Assembly: GCA_044442745.1 (NCBI GenBank)
Contig: JBISJS010000001.1
Coordinates: forward strand, 186,001 to 250,000
Source of the DNA: Makana argininalis_A
Lineage (GTDB): Bacteria > Pseudomonadota > Gammaproteobacteria > Enterobacterales > Enterobacteriaceae
DNA length: 64,000 bases
Direction: 5' to 3'
The notes beneath the pieces were generated by a model. That model did not search any database. It was not told the DNA's origin and was given only the letters and a program-made list of their open reading frames with translations. Made by a program: the position numbers and the translations under genes. This document shows, one piece after another, positions 24,613 to 35,381 of this stretch (positions are counted from its first letter, which is position 1; the number at the start of each line of letters is the position of its first letter).

Positions 24613-26331
24613 TTATTTAAAACATTTGATATTTAAATATTCAACAATTTTATTTGTATTAATTAAATCAATTTTACCAGTAATTAAATTTTTATATTCT
24701 ATTTTTTTATTTTTTAAATTTTTTTCACTGATTATAATATGATTAGGAATGCCCATTAAATCTATATTAGAAAACATAATTCCAGGACTTTCTTTTTTGT
24801 CATATAAAATAGTCTCAATACCTAATTTTTTTATTTTATTATATAAATAATTAGATACTTTATTAACAATAAAAGAATTATGCATATTTATAGGCATAAT
24901 TGCAACATTAAATGGTGCCAATGATTCAGGCCAAATAATTTTATTATTAATATTATTTTGTTCAACTATTGATGATATTAATCTAGTTATACCTATTCCA
25001 TAACATCCCATATAAATTTTATTATTTTTACCATCTTTACCTTTAATTTTTAATTTCATTGTTTTTGAATATTTAGTACCTAATTGAAATATATGTCCTA
25101 TTTCAATACAATTTATTATTTTTAATGTACCTTTACCATCAGGACTTATATCACCATCTACTACATTTCTTAAATCTTTTATTAAATTTATATTTACATC
25201 TCGTTTCCAATTTATATTAAAATAATGTTTATTATTAATATTAGCACCTGATATAAAATTAGACATATTATACGCACTGTAATCTACAATACAGGGTAAT
25301 TTTATATCAACAGGTCCTATATTAAAAATATTAGTTTTAAATAAATCATATATTTTTTTATCACTTACTAAAGTTAATGGTGAATAAATTTGTGGTATTT
25401 TTTCAATTTTAAATATATTTAAATCATGATCAATACGTAATATTAAAGCTATATAATTACTTTTACATAATTTTTTATTAGCTTTAACTATATATGTTTT
25501 AGTTATTTTTTTATGTGAAATAGAAAAATATTTTATTAATTCATTAATATTATTAACTTTTGATGTATCTACTAATTTAATAGTTTCATATTTATCAAAT
25601 TTATATTTAGAAAATTTATATTTTGCTATTTCTATATTCTCAGCATATTGAGATTTATTGGAAATAGCTATTTTATCTTTTCCATATTTAGAAAATACTT
25701 GAAATTCGTGTGATATGTTTCCACCAATTGATCCATTATATGCTTTCACAATAATAAAATTTAATCCAATTTTATTAAAAATTTTTTTATATAATTCATA
25801 TATTTTTTTATATGTTAATTTTAAAGATTTTTTATCTTTATGAAATGAATATGCATCTTTCATTAAAAATTCCCTAGATCTTATTACTCCTCCATACGGT
25901 CTTATTTCATCTCTAAATTTATTTTGTATTTGATATAAAATTATTGGAAGTTGCTTGTATGAAAAATTATTATTATTCATAATTTTAGTTATTAATTCTT
26001 CATGAGTGGGTCCTAAAATTAATAATTTATTACTTCTGTCTTTAATTATAAATAAATCATTTTTATATTTTATTAAACGTCCGCTTTTTTTAAAAAGATC
26101 AATGGGTTGTATTATAGGTAATGAAATTTCAATTGAATTAAGTTTGTTCATTTCTTTTCTAATAATATTTTCTATTTTTCTTAAAATTCTTAACCCAGTT
26201 GGTAACCATATATAAATACCTGATGATAATTTTCTTATCATGCCTGATTTCATCATTAAATGATTAATAAATTGATCTTTATCATTATTAATTGTTTTAA
26301 GTGTAAAAAATAAATATTTACTTGCTAACAT
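24613..26331 (-). CDS. proS: Prolyl-tRNA synthetase
   Basis: Class II synthetase charging tRNA-Pro. 572 residues, identical to the E. coli length. Motif 1/2 region GPTHEELIT and FRDEIRPYGGVIRSREFLMKDAYSFH, the inserted editing domain (about residues 225-400, with INELIKYFSISHKKITKTYIV), motif 3 MGCYGIGITRLI, and the C-terminal anticodon domain are all present. In contrast to ThrRS in this window, the editing insertion is kept, though its sequence has drifted toward Lys/Ile/Asn. Confidence 0.96.
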   Translation of the reverse strand: MLASKYLFFTLKTINNDKDQFINHLMMKSGMIRKLSSGIYIWLPTGLRILRKIENIIRKEMNKLNSIEISLPIIQPIDLFKKSGRLIKYKNDLFIIKDRSNKLLILGPTHEELITKIMNNNNFSYKQLPIILYQIQNKFRDEIRPYGGVIRSREFLMKDAYSFHKDKKSLKLTYKKIYELYKKIFNKIGLNFIIVKAYNGSIGGNISHEFQVFSKYGKDKIAISNKSQYAENIEIAKYKFSKYKFDKYETIKLVDTSKVNNINELIKYFSISHKKITKTYIVKANKKLCKSNYIALILRIDHDLNIFKIEKIPQIYSPLTLVSDKKIYDLFKTNIFNIGPVDIKLPCIVDYSAYNMSNFISGANINNKHYFNINWKRDVNINLIKDLRNVVDGDISPDGKGTLKIINCIEIGHIFQLGTKYSKTMKLKIKGKDGKNNKIYMGCYGIGITRLISSIVEQNNINNKIIWPESLAPFNVAIMPINMHNSFIVNKVSNYLYNKIKKLGIETILYDKKESPGIMFSNIDLMGIPNHIIISEKNLKNKKIEYKNLITGKIDLINTNKIVEYLNIKCFK

Positions 26332-26404
26332 TTTTAATTTCTCTAATTAGTTATTTTATTTTAAAAATTTAAAAATATATTTAAAAAAATAAATATTTAA
26401 AACA

Positions 26405-28810
26405 TTAAATATCTATATTTATTACATTTAAAGCATTTTTTTCAATAAATAAACGTCTAGGTTTAACTTCATTGCTCATTAAAATTTTAAAAAAATTATT
26501 AGCATTAGTTTTATTTTTAATTTTAATTTTTAACATATTTCGATTTTTAGGATCCATGGTTGTTTTCCATAATTGATCTGGATTCATTTCTCCAAGTCCT
26601 TTATATCTTTTAATTTTTATTTTTTTCATTGCTAATTTGATTAGCCATTTTAAAGAACTTTTAAAATTATTAAATTTTATTTTCTTATCACCTTTTTTAA
26701 TATAAAATTTATTTTTAATAAATGTATTTACTTTCTTATGTAATTGTTTTATTTTTTTATATTCATAACTAATAATAAAATTATTATCTATTATAAAAAA
26801 ATTATATTTATCATATTTTAATATTTTAATATATGTTTCATAAATTTTATTTTTTTTATTTTTTTTTATACTAAAACTATATCTAATATGGTTTTTTTTA
26901 TTATTAATTAATTTTAAAAAATTATTATTCCATATTTTAATATATTCTTTATTTTTTAAATTTAAATTATTTAAACATGGTTGGTAAATTAAATTTTCTA
27001 TTAAATTAATAGGATAATATTTTTTCATTTTATAAATTATTTTTATAACTTTTAAATATTCATTAATTAGTAATTTAAATGTATTTGATTTGCATTTGAA
27101 ATGCTTAGATAACAAGTATGATCCATTGAGAGATATTGATGTTTTATATTTGTTCATTTCATGTTCATCTTTAATATAAATTTTTTTTTTACCGTTTTTA
27201 ATTTGATAAAGAGGTGGTTGTGCTATAAAAACATGCCCTCTTTCTATTATTTCTTTCATATATCTATAAAAAAAAGTTAATAATAAAGTTCTAATATGAG
27301 ATCCATCAATATCTGCATCTGTCATTATAATAATTTTATTATATCTTAATTTATCAGGATTATATTCATTATTTCCTATACCACAACCTAATGCAGCTAC
27401 TATTGTAGAAATTTCTTTAGAAGAAATAATTTTTTCAAATCCTGATTTTTCAACATTTATGATTTTACCTTTTAAAGGTAAAATAGCTTGATTTTTACGA
27501 TTTCTACCTTGTTTTGCAGAACCTCCAGCAGAATCTCCTTCTACTAAATATATTTCAGATAATAATGGATTCTTTTCTTGACAATCAGATAATTTACCTG
27601 GCAAATATGTTATATCAATATTATTTTTTTTTCTTGTAAAATCTCTAATTTTTCTAGAAGCTTCTCTAGATTTTGCAGCATCTGTAATTTTATTAATTAT
27701 ACTTTTTGCATCATTTGGATTTTCTATAAGATATTTAGTTAAAAATTCAATTACTGCTGATTCTATAATTGATTTTACTTCAGAAGAAATTAATTTATCT
27801 TTAGTTTGTGATGAAAATTTTGGATCAGACATTTTTAAAGAAATAATTGCAACAAGACCTTCTCTTGTATCATTACCAATAATATTAATTTTATATTTTT
27901 TATTATAAATTTCTTTATCTATATAAGAATTTATTGTACGTGTAATTGATGATTTAAAACTTGATAAATGTGTACCACCATTACTTTGTAGTATATTATT
28001 AGTAAAACATAATATATTTTCTTTAAAGGAATGATTCCATTGAAGAGCTATTTCAATGATAGTGTTATTTTTTTTATAAATAAAATAAAATATTTTTTTA
28101 TTAATAACTTTTTTCTTTTTATTTTTATCTTCTATATAAGATTTTATACCACCATTATAACAAAAAATATTTTTTTTATTATTTGTATGATCTTGTAATT
28201 TAATATATAATCCAGAATTTAAAAAAGATAATTCACGTAATCTTTGATATAAAATATTATATTTAAATTTTGTATTTTTTGTAAAAATTTTTAGATTAGG
28301 CCAAAATCTAACTGTTGTTCCTGTTGTATTACTTTTTCCTATTAATTTTAATGAATTTTTAGAAATACCTTTGTAATAAACTTGATGATACACCTTACCT
28401 TGTCTTTTAATTATTAAATCTAATTTTTTAGATAAAGCATTTACAACAGAAATACCTACACCATGCAAACCACCAGATAATTTATAAGATTTATTATCAA
28501 ATTTTCCTCCAGAATGTAATATAGTCATTATTACTTCTGCAGCGGATATTTTTTCATCTTTATGTATTTCAGTAGGAATTCCTCTTCCATCATCATATAT
28601 AGAAACAGACATATCATTATTAATAGTTACTAGTATTTTTTTACAATATCCAACAATAGATTCATCTATAGAATTATCAACTACTTCAAAAACCATATGG
28701 TGAAGACCGCTACCGTCATCAGTGTCACCTATATACATTCCAGGTCTTTTTCTTACAGCATCAAGTCCTTTTAAAACTTTTATATTAGATGAATTATAAT
28801 ATTTATTCAC
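26405..28810 (-). CDS. gyrB: DNA gyrase subunit B
   Basis: ATPase subunit of gyrase. 801 residues (E. coli 804), GTG start with AAGGGA upstream. GHKL ATPase motifs VVDNSIDES, DDGRGIPTEIH and GGLHGVGISVVNALS, then the TOPRIM motifs LVEGDSAGGSAKQGR and DADIDGSHI, and the C-terminal RYKGLGEMNPDQLWKTTMDP. The enterobacterial insertion (about 550-730) is highly degenerate but present. dnaN lies 97 bases upstream, with recF missing from between them. Confidence 0.97.
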   Translation of the reverse strand: MNKYYNSSNIKVLKGLDAVRKRPGMYIGDTDDGSGLHHMVFEVVDNSIDESIVGYCKKILVTINNDMSVSIYDDGRGIPTEIHKDEKISAAEVIMTILHSGGKFDNKSYKLSGGLHGVGISVVNALSKKLDLIIKRQGKVYHQVYYKGISKNSLKLIGKSNTTGTTVRFWPNLKIFTKNTKFKYNILYQRLRELSFLNSGLYIKLQDHTNNKKNIFCYNGGIKSYIEDKNKKKKVINKKIFYFIYKKNNTIIEIALQWNHSFKENILCFTNNILQSNGGTHLSSFKSSITRTINSYIDKEIYNKKYKINIIGNDTREGLVAIISLKMSDPKFSSQTKDKLISSEVKSIIESAVIEFLTKYLIENPNDAKSIINKITDAAKSREASRKIRDFTRKKNNIDITYLPGKLSDCQEKNPLLSEIYLVEGDSAGGSAKQGRNRKNQAILPLKGKIINVEKSGFEKIISSKEISTIVAALGCGIGNNEYNPDKLRYNKIIIMTDADIDGSHIRTLLLTFFYRYMKEIIERGHVFIAQPPLYQIKNGKKKIYIKDEHEMNKYKTSISLNGSYLLSKHFKCKSNTFKLLINEYLKVIKIIYKMKKYYPINLIENLIYQPCLNNLNLKNKEYIKIWNNNFLKLINNKKNHIRYSFSIKKNKKNKIYETYIKILKYDKYNFFIIDNNFIISYEYKKIKQLHKKVNTFIKNKFYIKKGDKKIKFNNFKSSLKWLIKLAMKKIKIKRYKGLGEMNPDQLWKTTMDPKNRNMLKIKIKNKTNANNFFKILMSNEVKPRRLFIEKNALNVINIDI

Positions 28811-28907
28811 AAAATTCCCTTAATTAAATTTAATATTATTTTTATAAAAATTTGTTTTAAAATAATAATAAAAATGATGTAATATATAAACAAATATATT
28901 ATAAATA

Positions 28908-30008
28908 TTACAAAATTATAGGCATAATCACATAACGAAATAACGAAGATGAGTTATCTTCTATTTTAATACAAGATTTTTCATCAATAATAAATATTTT
29001 TATAAATTTACATTTTAATGAATAAAGAACATCAAGAATATAATTAACATTAAAACTAATTTTTATATCTTTATCATTATATATTATTTCAATTATTTCT
29101 TCAGATTTTTCTTTAGATGTATTATTAGAATTAATTTTAAGTTTATTTTTTTTAAATAACAAATTAACTATATTAAATTTTTCATTAGATATAATTGACG
29201 CACGAGATAAAGCTTGTTGTAATAATTTATTATTTACTATTATTTTTTTATTATAAATTTTAGGTATTACTTCTTTATAATCTGGAAATTTTCCATCTAT
29301 TTTTTTTGAAATAAAAGTATAATTTTCTTTTTCAACTATAAGATGATTATCTCCTATTTTAATTTTTAATAAAATATTTTTATTATCTAATAATCTATAT
29401 AAAACTACTATTCCTTTTCTTGGTATTATAGAAGAATTAAAAGACATTTTTTTTTTAATTAAACATGAAGATAAAGATAAACGATGTCCATCTGTTGATA
29501 CCATATTTAAATAATTATCTTTAGTTTCAAATAACATACCATTTAAATAATAACGTACATCTTGATTTGCCATTGAAAAAATTATTGATTCAATTAAATT
29601 TTTAAAATTAGATTGATATAAGTTTAATTCTACATTTGATTTTAAAAATTTGATTATTGGAAAATTATCAGATGGAAGCGTGGAAATATAATAAATAATT
29701 TTTTTATACCTAATTTTTAATAAATCTTTTTTTATTTTAATTTTAACTTCAGATTTATTAGGTAATTTTTTAAAAATATTAAAAAATTTTAATGCTGGAA
29801 TAGTAATAGATCCTATTGTATAAACTTTTATTAAATTCACAGTTACAGAAATTTCTATATCCAAATCAGTTCCTATTAAAATTAAACATTTTTTTTTTAT
29901 TTTTAATAATATATTATTTAGTATAGGTAATTTAGGTTTATTATTTAAAGGTTTAATTACTTGTTGTAAAGGTTTTAATAAAATATTACGTTCAACTATA
30001 AATTTCAT
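28908..30008 (-). CDS. dnaN: DNA polymerase III beta sliding clamp
   Basis: Ring-shaped processivity clamp. 366 residues, exactly the E. coli length, three repeated clamp domains. It begins MKFIVERNILLKPLQQV, has MANQDVRYYLNGMLFE and VSTDGHRLS in the middle domain, and ends FRYVIMPIIL, the peptide-binding-pocket tail (MPMRL in E. coli). It is divergent from rpmH; dnaA, which sits between these two genes in E. coli, is absent. Confidence 0.97.
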   Translation of the reverse strand: MKFIVERNILLKPLQQVIKPLNNKPKLPILNNILLKIKKKCLILIGTDLDIEISVTVNLIKVYTIGSITIPALKFFNIFKKLPNKSEVKIKIKKDLLKIRYKKIIYYISTLPSDNFPIIKFLKSNVELNLYQSNFKNLIESIIFSMANQDVRYYLNGMLFETKDNYLNMVSTDGHRLSLSSCLIKKKMSFNSSIIPRKGIVVLYRLLDNKNILLKIKIGDNHLIVEKENYTFISKKIDGKFPDYKEVIPKIYNKKIIVNNKLLQQALSRASIISNEKFNIVNLLFKKNKLKINSNNTSKEKSEEIIEIIYNDKDIKISFNVNYILDVLYSLKCKFIKIFIIDEKSCIKIEDNSSSLFRYVIMPIIL

Positions 30009-30181
30009 AATAATTAAAATAATTTTTTAAGTTCAGTTTAATATAATTAAATTATTTATATTTATAATTTAAAATTATATTAAATTATATATTAAAAATA
30101 TATATTTTGATTTAATATATTAAATATTTTATTATAATAATAATATTAATATTTTATTTTTTTAAAAATAGGTAAATATAA
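30009..30181. other. dnaN-rpmH spacer, site of the lost dnaA gene
   Basis: Only 173 bases of A+T separate dnaN from rpmH. I see no dnaA remnant and no DnaA box. A 19-bp stem with a two-base bulge (30037-30055 with 30064-30084, loop TTATATTT) lies near the dnaN start, and promoters for both directions must be here. Confidence 0.7.
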
Positions 30182-30340
30182 ATGAAAAGAACCTTTCAAC
30201 CATCAATATTAAAAAGAAATCGTAAACATGGTTTTCGTTCAAGAATGTCTACAAATGGGGGTAGAAAAATATTATCACGTCGTCGTTTAAAAAAAAGAAT
30301 AAAATTAACCGTTTCTTGTAATAATAAAAATAGAAAATAA
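30182..30340 (+). CDS. rpmH: 50S ribosomal protein L34
   Basis: 52 residues beginning MKRTFQPSILKRNRKHGFRS, unmistakable L34. The C-terminus LKKRIKLTVSCNNKNRK is six residues longer than E. coli (46). AGG lies upstream of the ATG. First gene of the rpmH-rnpA-yidC-mnmE series that follows dnaA in enterobacteria. Confidence 0.97.
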   Translation: MKRTFQPSILKRNRKHGFRSRMSTNGGRKILSRRRLKKRIKLTVSCNNKNRK

Positions 30341-30342
30341 TT

Positions 30343-30690
30343 TTGAATAAATTTAATTTTAATAAAAAATTTCGTTTAATTAAATTTAATCATTTTTCAT
30401 TTGTTTTTAAAAATCCTAGTATATATAATACTACTTATATAAAAGTATTAAGTAAATATAATAAATTAAATTATCCTCGTATTGGTTTTTTAATATCTAA
30501 AAAACAAATAAAAATGTCATACAAAAGAAATAGAATTAAAAGATTAATACGTGAAAATTTCAGAATTAACAAAAATTATTTACCATATATCGATATTATA
30601 TTAATAATTAAAAAAAAAATATCTATTTTTAAAAATAATGATATTAACAAATTAATGAATAAAATATGGGTTAATTTTAATAAAAAATAA
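30343..30690 (+). CDS. rnpA: Ribonuclease P protein component
   Basis: Protein cofactor of the tRNA 5'-processing ribozyme. 115 residues, starting with TTG two bases after the rpmH stop, so probably translationally coupled. The RNR motif is present as KRNRIKRLIRENFR, with GFLISKKQIKMSYK before it. The RNase P RNA gene rnpB is not in this window. yidD, which overlaps rnpA in E. coli, is lost. Confidence 0.95.
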   Translation: MNKFNFNKKFRLIKFNHFSFVFKNPSIYNTTYIKVLSKYNKLNYPRIGFLISKKQIKMSYKRNRIKRLIRENFRINKNYLPYIDIILIIKKKISIFKNNDINKLMNKIWVNFNKK

Positions 30691-30819
30691 TATAAAAATT
30701 TTATTTTTTAATAATATAAAATATATTTAACTTATTAAAAGGTTATTATTAATATTTTATATTAAATAAATATTTTAATAATAATAATTATTAATTATTA
30801 ATTATAGAGAAAAATAAAT

Positions 30820-32421
30820 ATGAATTTTAAAAAATATTTAATAATAACTATAATGTTATTTTTTTTTTTATTTTTTTTTAAATATTTTAATTTAAATCAT
30901 AAATTAAAATTAAATATAATAAATAATAATTTAATTAGTAATAATTATATTAAAAATATAAAAAAAAATTTTGTTATCAATAAACAATTAATTACTATCA
31001 AAACAGATGTGCTATTAGTAAAAATAAATAAATTTGGAGGAGATATTGTAAAAACATCATTACTATCATATCCTAAAAAAATAACATCGTCAAAACCTTA
31101 TAATTTATTAAAAATATCTCCAAAATTTATATATACAGCACAAAGTGGTATAATAGGTAAAAATGGAATAGATAATATTTCTAATAATAGGCCTTTTTAT
31201 AAAACAATTAAAGATTTTTATCAGTTAAATAAATTTAAAAACAAAATCACAGTACCAATGATTTATATATCTAAAAATGGAATTTTATATAAAAAAATAT
31301 TTATTTTCCATAGAAATAATTTTTTAATTAATATCAATTATTTAATAAATAATTATAGTAATATTCCAATTAAAATTAAATTAATATTTCAATTTAAGCA
31401 AACTATTGAAAAATTAAAAAATAAAATTAATAATTTTAAAAAATGTAATATTTCTCTTTATCGAGGAGTATCATTTTCTACAGATAAATTTAAATTTAAA
31501 AAATATAATTTTAATGAAATTAAAAAATTTAATCTTTTATTAAAAACAAAAAACGGATGGATAACAATGATGCAAAGATATTTTGCTTCATGTTGGATAC
31601 CAAAAATAAATGGTGATAAAATATTTTATACAAGAAATTCAATAAATGGTAATGCTTATATAGGTTATAAATCAAATAATTTTATTATAAATTCTGGAAA
31701 AAAAAAATATTTTCATTCAATTTTATGGCTTGGTCCTAAATTTATTGATAAAATATCATTTATATCTAAAAATTTAAAATTTATTGTTAATTATGGACAT
31801 TTTTGGTTTATATCTAAATATTTATTAAATATATTATTATTTATTAATAATTATATTCATAATTTTGGATTTTCTTTAATAATAACTACTTTTATAATTC
31901 GTATTATTTTATTTCCAATTAACAAAATTCAATATATATATATTACAAAAATGAGTTTATTACAACCTAAAATAAAAAAAATTAATAAAAATTTTAAAAA
32001 TAATAAATATAAACAAAGAAAAAAAATAATTAAATTATATAAAAAAGAAAAAATAAATCCATTTGGAGGATTTTTATCAATTATTATTCAAATGCCTATT
32101 TTTTTATCTTTATATTATATGATTATATATTCTATTGAATTAAGACATGCTAATTTTATTTATTGGATAAAAGATTTATCTTCATATGATCCTTATTATA
32201 TTCTTCCTATATTAATGGGAATTACTAGTTTTTTTGTTCAAAAAACATATCCTGATAATGATCATAATTTAAATAAAAATAAAAATATAAATTTAATACC
32301 AATAATTTTTACAATATTTTTTTTATGTCTTCCTTCTGGTTTAGTTATTTATTATATTATCAGTAATCAATTAACTATTTTGCAACAAAAATTTACTTAC
32401 AAAATTTTTAATAATAAATAA
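30820..32421 (+). CDS. yidC: Membrane protein insertase YidC
   Basis: Inner-membrane insertase working alone or with SecYEG. 533 residues (E. coli 548). An N-terminal hydrophobic anchor (residues 5-24), a periplasmic beta-supersandwich domain (to about 320), then the conserved core: GFSLIITTFIIRIILFPINKIQYI with the hydrophilic-groove Arg, a charged cytoplasmic hairpin, and three further helices ending LPSGLVIYYIISNQLTILQQ. Intact despite extreme AT bias. Confidence 0.96.
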   Translation: MNFKKYLIITIMLFFFLFFFKYFNLNHKLKLNIINNNLISNNYIKNIKKNFVINKQLITIKTDVLLVKINKFGGDIVKTSLLSYPKKITSSKPYNLLKISPKFIYTAQSGIIGKNGIDNISNNRPFYKTIKDFYQLNKFKNKITVPMIYISKNGILYKKIFIFHRNNFLININYLINNYSNIPIKIKLIFQFKQTIEKLKNKINNFKKCNISLYRGVSFSTDKFKFKKYNFNEIKKFNLLLKTKNGWITMMQRYFASCWIPKINGDKIFYTRNSINGNAYIGYKSNNFIINSGKKKYFHSILWLGPKFIDKISFISKNLKFIVNYGHFWFISKYLLNILLFINNYIHNFGFSLIITTFIIRIILFPINKIQYIYITKMSLLQPKIKKINKNFKNNKYKQRKKIIKLYKKEKINPFGGFLSIIIQMPIFLSLYYMIIYSIELRHANFIYWIKDLSSYDPYYILPILMGITSFFVQKTYPDNDHNLNKNKNINLIPIIFTIFFLCLPSGLVIYYIISNQLTILQQKFTYKIFNNK

Positions 32422-32482
32422 TATTTTAATATATTGTTAAAAATCATGAATTTCATTATTGAAATTATATAGGAAAATCAAA

Positions 32483-33865
32483 TTGAAAAATTTAGATACT
32501 ATAGCTGCTTTTGCTACTCCTCCAGGAAATGGAAGTATTGGTATTATAAGAATTTCTGGAATTTTAACTAAAAAAGTTGCTTTTTTAATTTTAAAAAAGA
32601 TTCCATCAAATCGTTTAGCTGAATATTTATCTTTTTATGATTTAAATGGTAAATTAATTGATAAAGGAATTGCTATTTTTTTTGCTAAACCTAACTCTTA
32701 TACAGGAGAAGATGTTTTAGAATTACAAGGACATGGTGGTCAAATAGTATTAGATATACTATTAACATGTGTAATATCTATAAAAGGTATTCGTATTGCT
32801 AATCCTGGAGAATTTTCTGAAAGAGCTTTTATAAACGAAAAAATAGATTTAATACAAGCAGAAGCTATATATGATATAATTAATGCTAATTCCACGGCAG
32901 CTGTTAAATGTGCTATTAATTCTATTAAAGGTGATTTTTCTTTATATATTAATAATATATTAAAAATAATAAATAAATTAAGAATAAGAATAGAAGCTTC
33001 AATAGATTTTTCAGATCATAATATTGATGTTATTAATTTAAATGAAATTCAAGATAATATTAATTACATAATATCTTTAATAAATAAATTAAAAATTGAA
33101 TCTAATAATGGAATTGTTTTAAGAGAAGGGATGAATATAGTAATAGTAGGAGATAGTAATGTTGGTAAATCTAGTTTATTTAATTTATTATCTAAAAAAG
33201 AAGTATCTATAGTAACTGAAATAAAGGGGACAACTAGAGATATAATTCATGAATATATTAATATTGACGGATTAGTCATTAATTTAATTGATACTGCTGG
33301 TATAAGATATACTAAAAATAAAATAGAAAAAATAGGAATTAGTAAAACTTGGAATGAAATAAAAAATGCAGATCATATTTTATATGTATATGATTCTAAT
33401 CAAAAAAAACACATAAGTAACAATGAAATATTTAAAAAAATAAAAAAAATAATCAAATTTAGTAATAAAATTACTATTATTTTTAATAAATCAGACATAA
33501 ATAAAAAACAAATATGTATTCAAAAAACTAAAATTAATAATAAAATTTATACAGTGATAAATTTATCTACTAAATATAACATTGAATTAGGTATCAATAT
33601 TCTTAAAAATCATTTAAAAAAAATATTATTACATAAGACAACCGATGAAGGTATTTATATATCTAGAAGAAGACATTTTTATTTTTTAGAAAAAAGTTAT
33701 ATTTGTTTATTAAATTGTAAAAATCATATTCAAAATAATAATGCATATGAATTAATTGCAGAGGAGCTTATGTTATCACATAAATATTTAAATAAAATTT
33801 TAGGAAAATTTAAATCTAATAATTTAATTAAAGATATTTTTTCTAAATTTTGTATAGGTAAATAA
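32483..33865 (+). CDS. mnmE: tRNA-modifying GTPase MnmE
   Basis: With MnmG makes 5-carboxymethylaminomethyl uridine at the wobble base. I choose the TTG at 32483, preceded by AGGA, because (M)KNLDTIAAFATPPG matches the E. coli N-terminus MSDNDTIVAQATPPG; a TTG eight codons earlier adds a non-homologous tail. Folate-binding domain, then GTPase motifs GDSNVGKSSL, TTRD, DTAGIR and FNKSD, and the catalytic C-terminal FCIGK are seen. About 460 residues (E. coli 454). Confidence 0.95.
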   Translation: MKNLDTIAAFATPPGNGSIGIIRISGILTKKVAFLILKKIPSNRLAEYLSFYDLNGKLIDKGIAIFFAKPNSYTGEDVLELQGHGGQIVLDILLTCVISIKGIRIANPGEFSERAFINEKIDLIQAEAIYDIINANSTAAVKCAINSIKGDFSLYINNILKIINKLRIRIEASIDFSDHNIDVINLNEIQDNINYIISLINKLKIESNNGIVLREGMNIVIVGDSNVGKSSLFNLLSKKEVSIVTEIKGTTRDIIHEYINIDGLVINLIDTAGIRYTKNKIEKIGISKTWNEIKNADHILYVYDSNQKKHISNNEIFKKIKKIIKFSNKITIIFNKSDINKKQICIQKTKINNKIYTVINLSTKYNIELGINILKNHLKKILLHKTTDEGIYISRRRHFYFLEKSYICLLNCKNHIQNNNAYELIAEELMLSHKYLNKILGKFKSNNLIKDIFSKFCIGK

Positions 33866-33887
33866 ATTATTATATATATTCAATAAT

Positions 33888-35351
33888 ATGGAAATATTTA
33901 CAAATATAATAAATAAATTATTTATTTTTTTATATTTATTTTTAATTTTAATAATTATATTTAAATTAATAATTAAACGTAATTCAGTAAATTATTTTTT
34001 ATTATTTTTATTAATTTTTTATATTTTACCTATCTTAGGTATTATTTATTATATTTTATTTGGAGAAATTAAATTAGGAATTATAATAAATAATAGAATT
34101 AAATATTTTTTTATATTAACTTATAGTTTAATTAAAAATTATAAAATAAAATATAATTTTAAAAATATTAATCAAATTAAAAAAACTTATATTTATATGT
34201 TTAAATTATGTAAAAATATTAAAGGTATAAATTCATTTAAATTTAATAAATTAAATCTTATTACTAACTCTAAAAATATATTAAAATCTTTAATTATAGA
34301 TATAAATATGGCTAAAAAAAAAATAGAAATGATATTTTATATTTGGCATACAGGTGGTTTAGTTAATAAAGTATCAGAAGCTTTAATATTTGCTGCAAAA
34401 AGGGGAGTAAAATGTCGTTTAATTGTTGATTATGTTGGTAGTTTATCTTTTTTAAAAAGTTATTATTTTTTAAAAATGAAATTGTCAGGAATTTATATCA
34501 TTAAAGCTTTAAATATTAATATTTTTAATTTTTTCTTAAAAAGATGTGATATAAGACAACATAAAAAAATTGTATTAATTGATAATTATATTTCTTATAC
34601 TGGAAGTATGAATATGATAGATCCTAAATTTTTTAAAAAAAAATATAAATTTGGAGAATTATTTGATATCATGGTTCGTATGGAAGGAATTATTTCAAAA
34701 GCAATTAGTATTGTATTTTCTTTAGATTGGAAAATAGAAACAAATGAAAATATTTTATCTAAAAATCTAAATTTTAGTATTTTACCTTTTAATTATTCTT
34801 CATTTAACACAATTCAATTAATTGCTTCATATCCTGATTTTTCACAAAATGCAATACATAAAACATTATTAACATATATTTATTCTGCAAAAAAATATTT
34901 ATTTATTACAACTCCATATTTTATACCAACTAATGATTTAATCAATGCTATTTGTACAGTTTCTCAAAGAGGAGTGGATGTACGAATTACATTACCATAT
35001 AAGAATGATTCTATTATAGTAAAATGGACTAGTAATTATTATTACGATGAATTATTAAAATCTGGTGTTACAATATATCAATTTCATTGTGGTTTTATTC
35101 ATACAAAAAGTATTGTTATAGATAAAAAAATAAGTTTTATTGGAACTTTAAATTTAGATATTAGAAGTTTATTATTAAATTTCGAAATAACTTTATTAAT
35201 TAAAGATACAAATTTTGTAAATAATTTAAATAAAATTCAAAAATATTATTTTTCAAAATCAAATATTATAGAATATAATATTTGGTATAAAAGACCATAT
35301 TGGAAAAAAATAATTGAAACAATATTTTACTTTTTAAGTCCAATTTTATAA
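33888..35351 (+). CDS. clsA: Cardiolipin synthase A
   Basis: Phospholipase D-family membrane enzyme that condenses two phosphatidylglycerols. 487 residues (E. coli 486). Two N-terminal transmembrane segments (about 10-27 and 36-57), and the two HKD motifs QHKKIVLIDNYISYTGSMN and HTKSIVIDKKISFIGTLNLD. A lipid-modifying gene retained in so small a genome fits the need for cardiolipin with cytochrome bo. It lies 22 bases after mnmE and 30 before tilS, so co-transcription is likely. Confidence 0.95.
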   Translation: MEIFTNIINKLFIFLYLFLILIIIFKLIIKRNSVNYFLLFLLIFYILPILGIIYYILFGEIKLGIIINNRIKYFFILTYSLIKNYKIKYNFKNINQIKKTYIYMFKLCKNIKGINSFKFNKLNLITNSKNILKSLIIDINMAKKKIEMIFYIWHTGGLVNKVSEALIFAAKRGVKCRLIVDYVGSLSFLKSYYFLKMKLSGIYIIKALNINIFNFFLKRCDIRQHKKIVLIDNYISYTGSMNMIDPKFFKKKYKFGELFDIMVRMEGIISKAISIVFSLDWKIETNENILSKNLNFSILPFNYSSFNTIQLIASYPDFSQNAIHKTLLTYIYSAKKYLFITTPYFIPTNDLINAICTVSQRGVDVRITLPYKNDSIIVKWTSNYYYDELLKSGVTIYQFHCGFIHTKSIVIDKKISFIGTLNLDIRSLLLNFEITLLIKDTNFVNNLNKIQKYYFSKSNIIEYNIWYKRPYWKKIIETIFYFLSPIL

Positions 35352-35381
35352 TAATTAAATTTATGAAAATTATTAAACAAT

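Noticed and set aside
28803..28811. TTATTCACA, a relaxed DnaA-box match near the gyrB start
   Set aside because: Single copy, overlaps the gyrB start codon, and the same word also occurs inside ruvC; no cluster supports an origin.
30009..30181. Possible replication origin between dnaN and rpmH
   Set aside because: The locus is classical for origins in other bacteria, but here I see no DnaA boxes, no dnaA and cannot compute skew.
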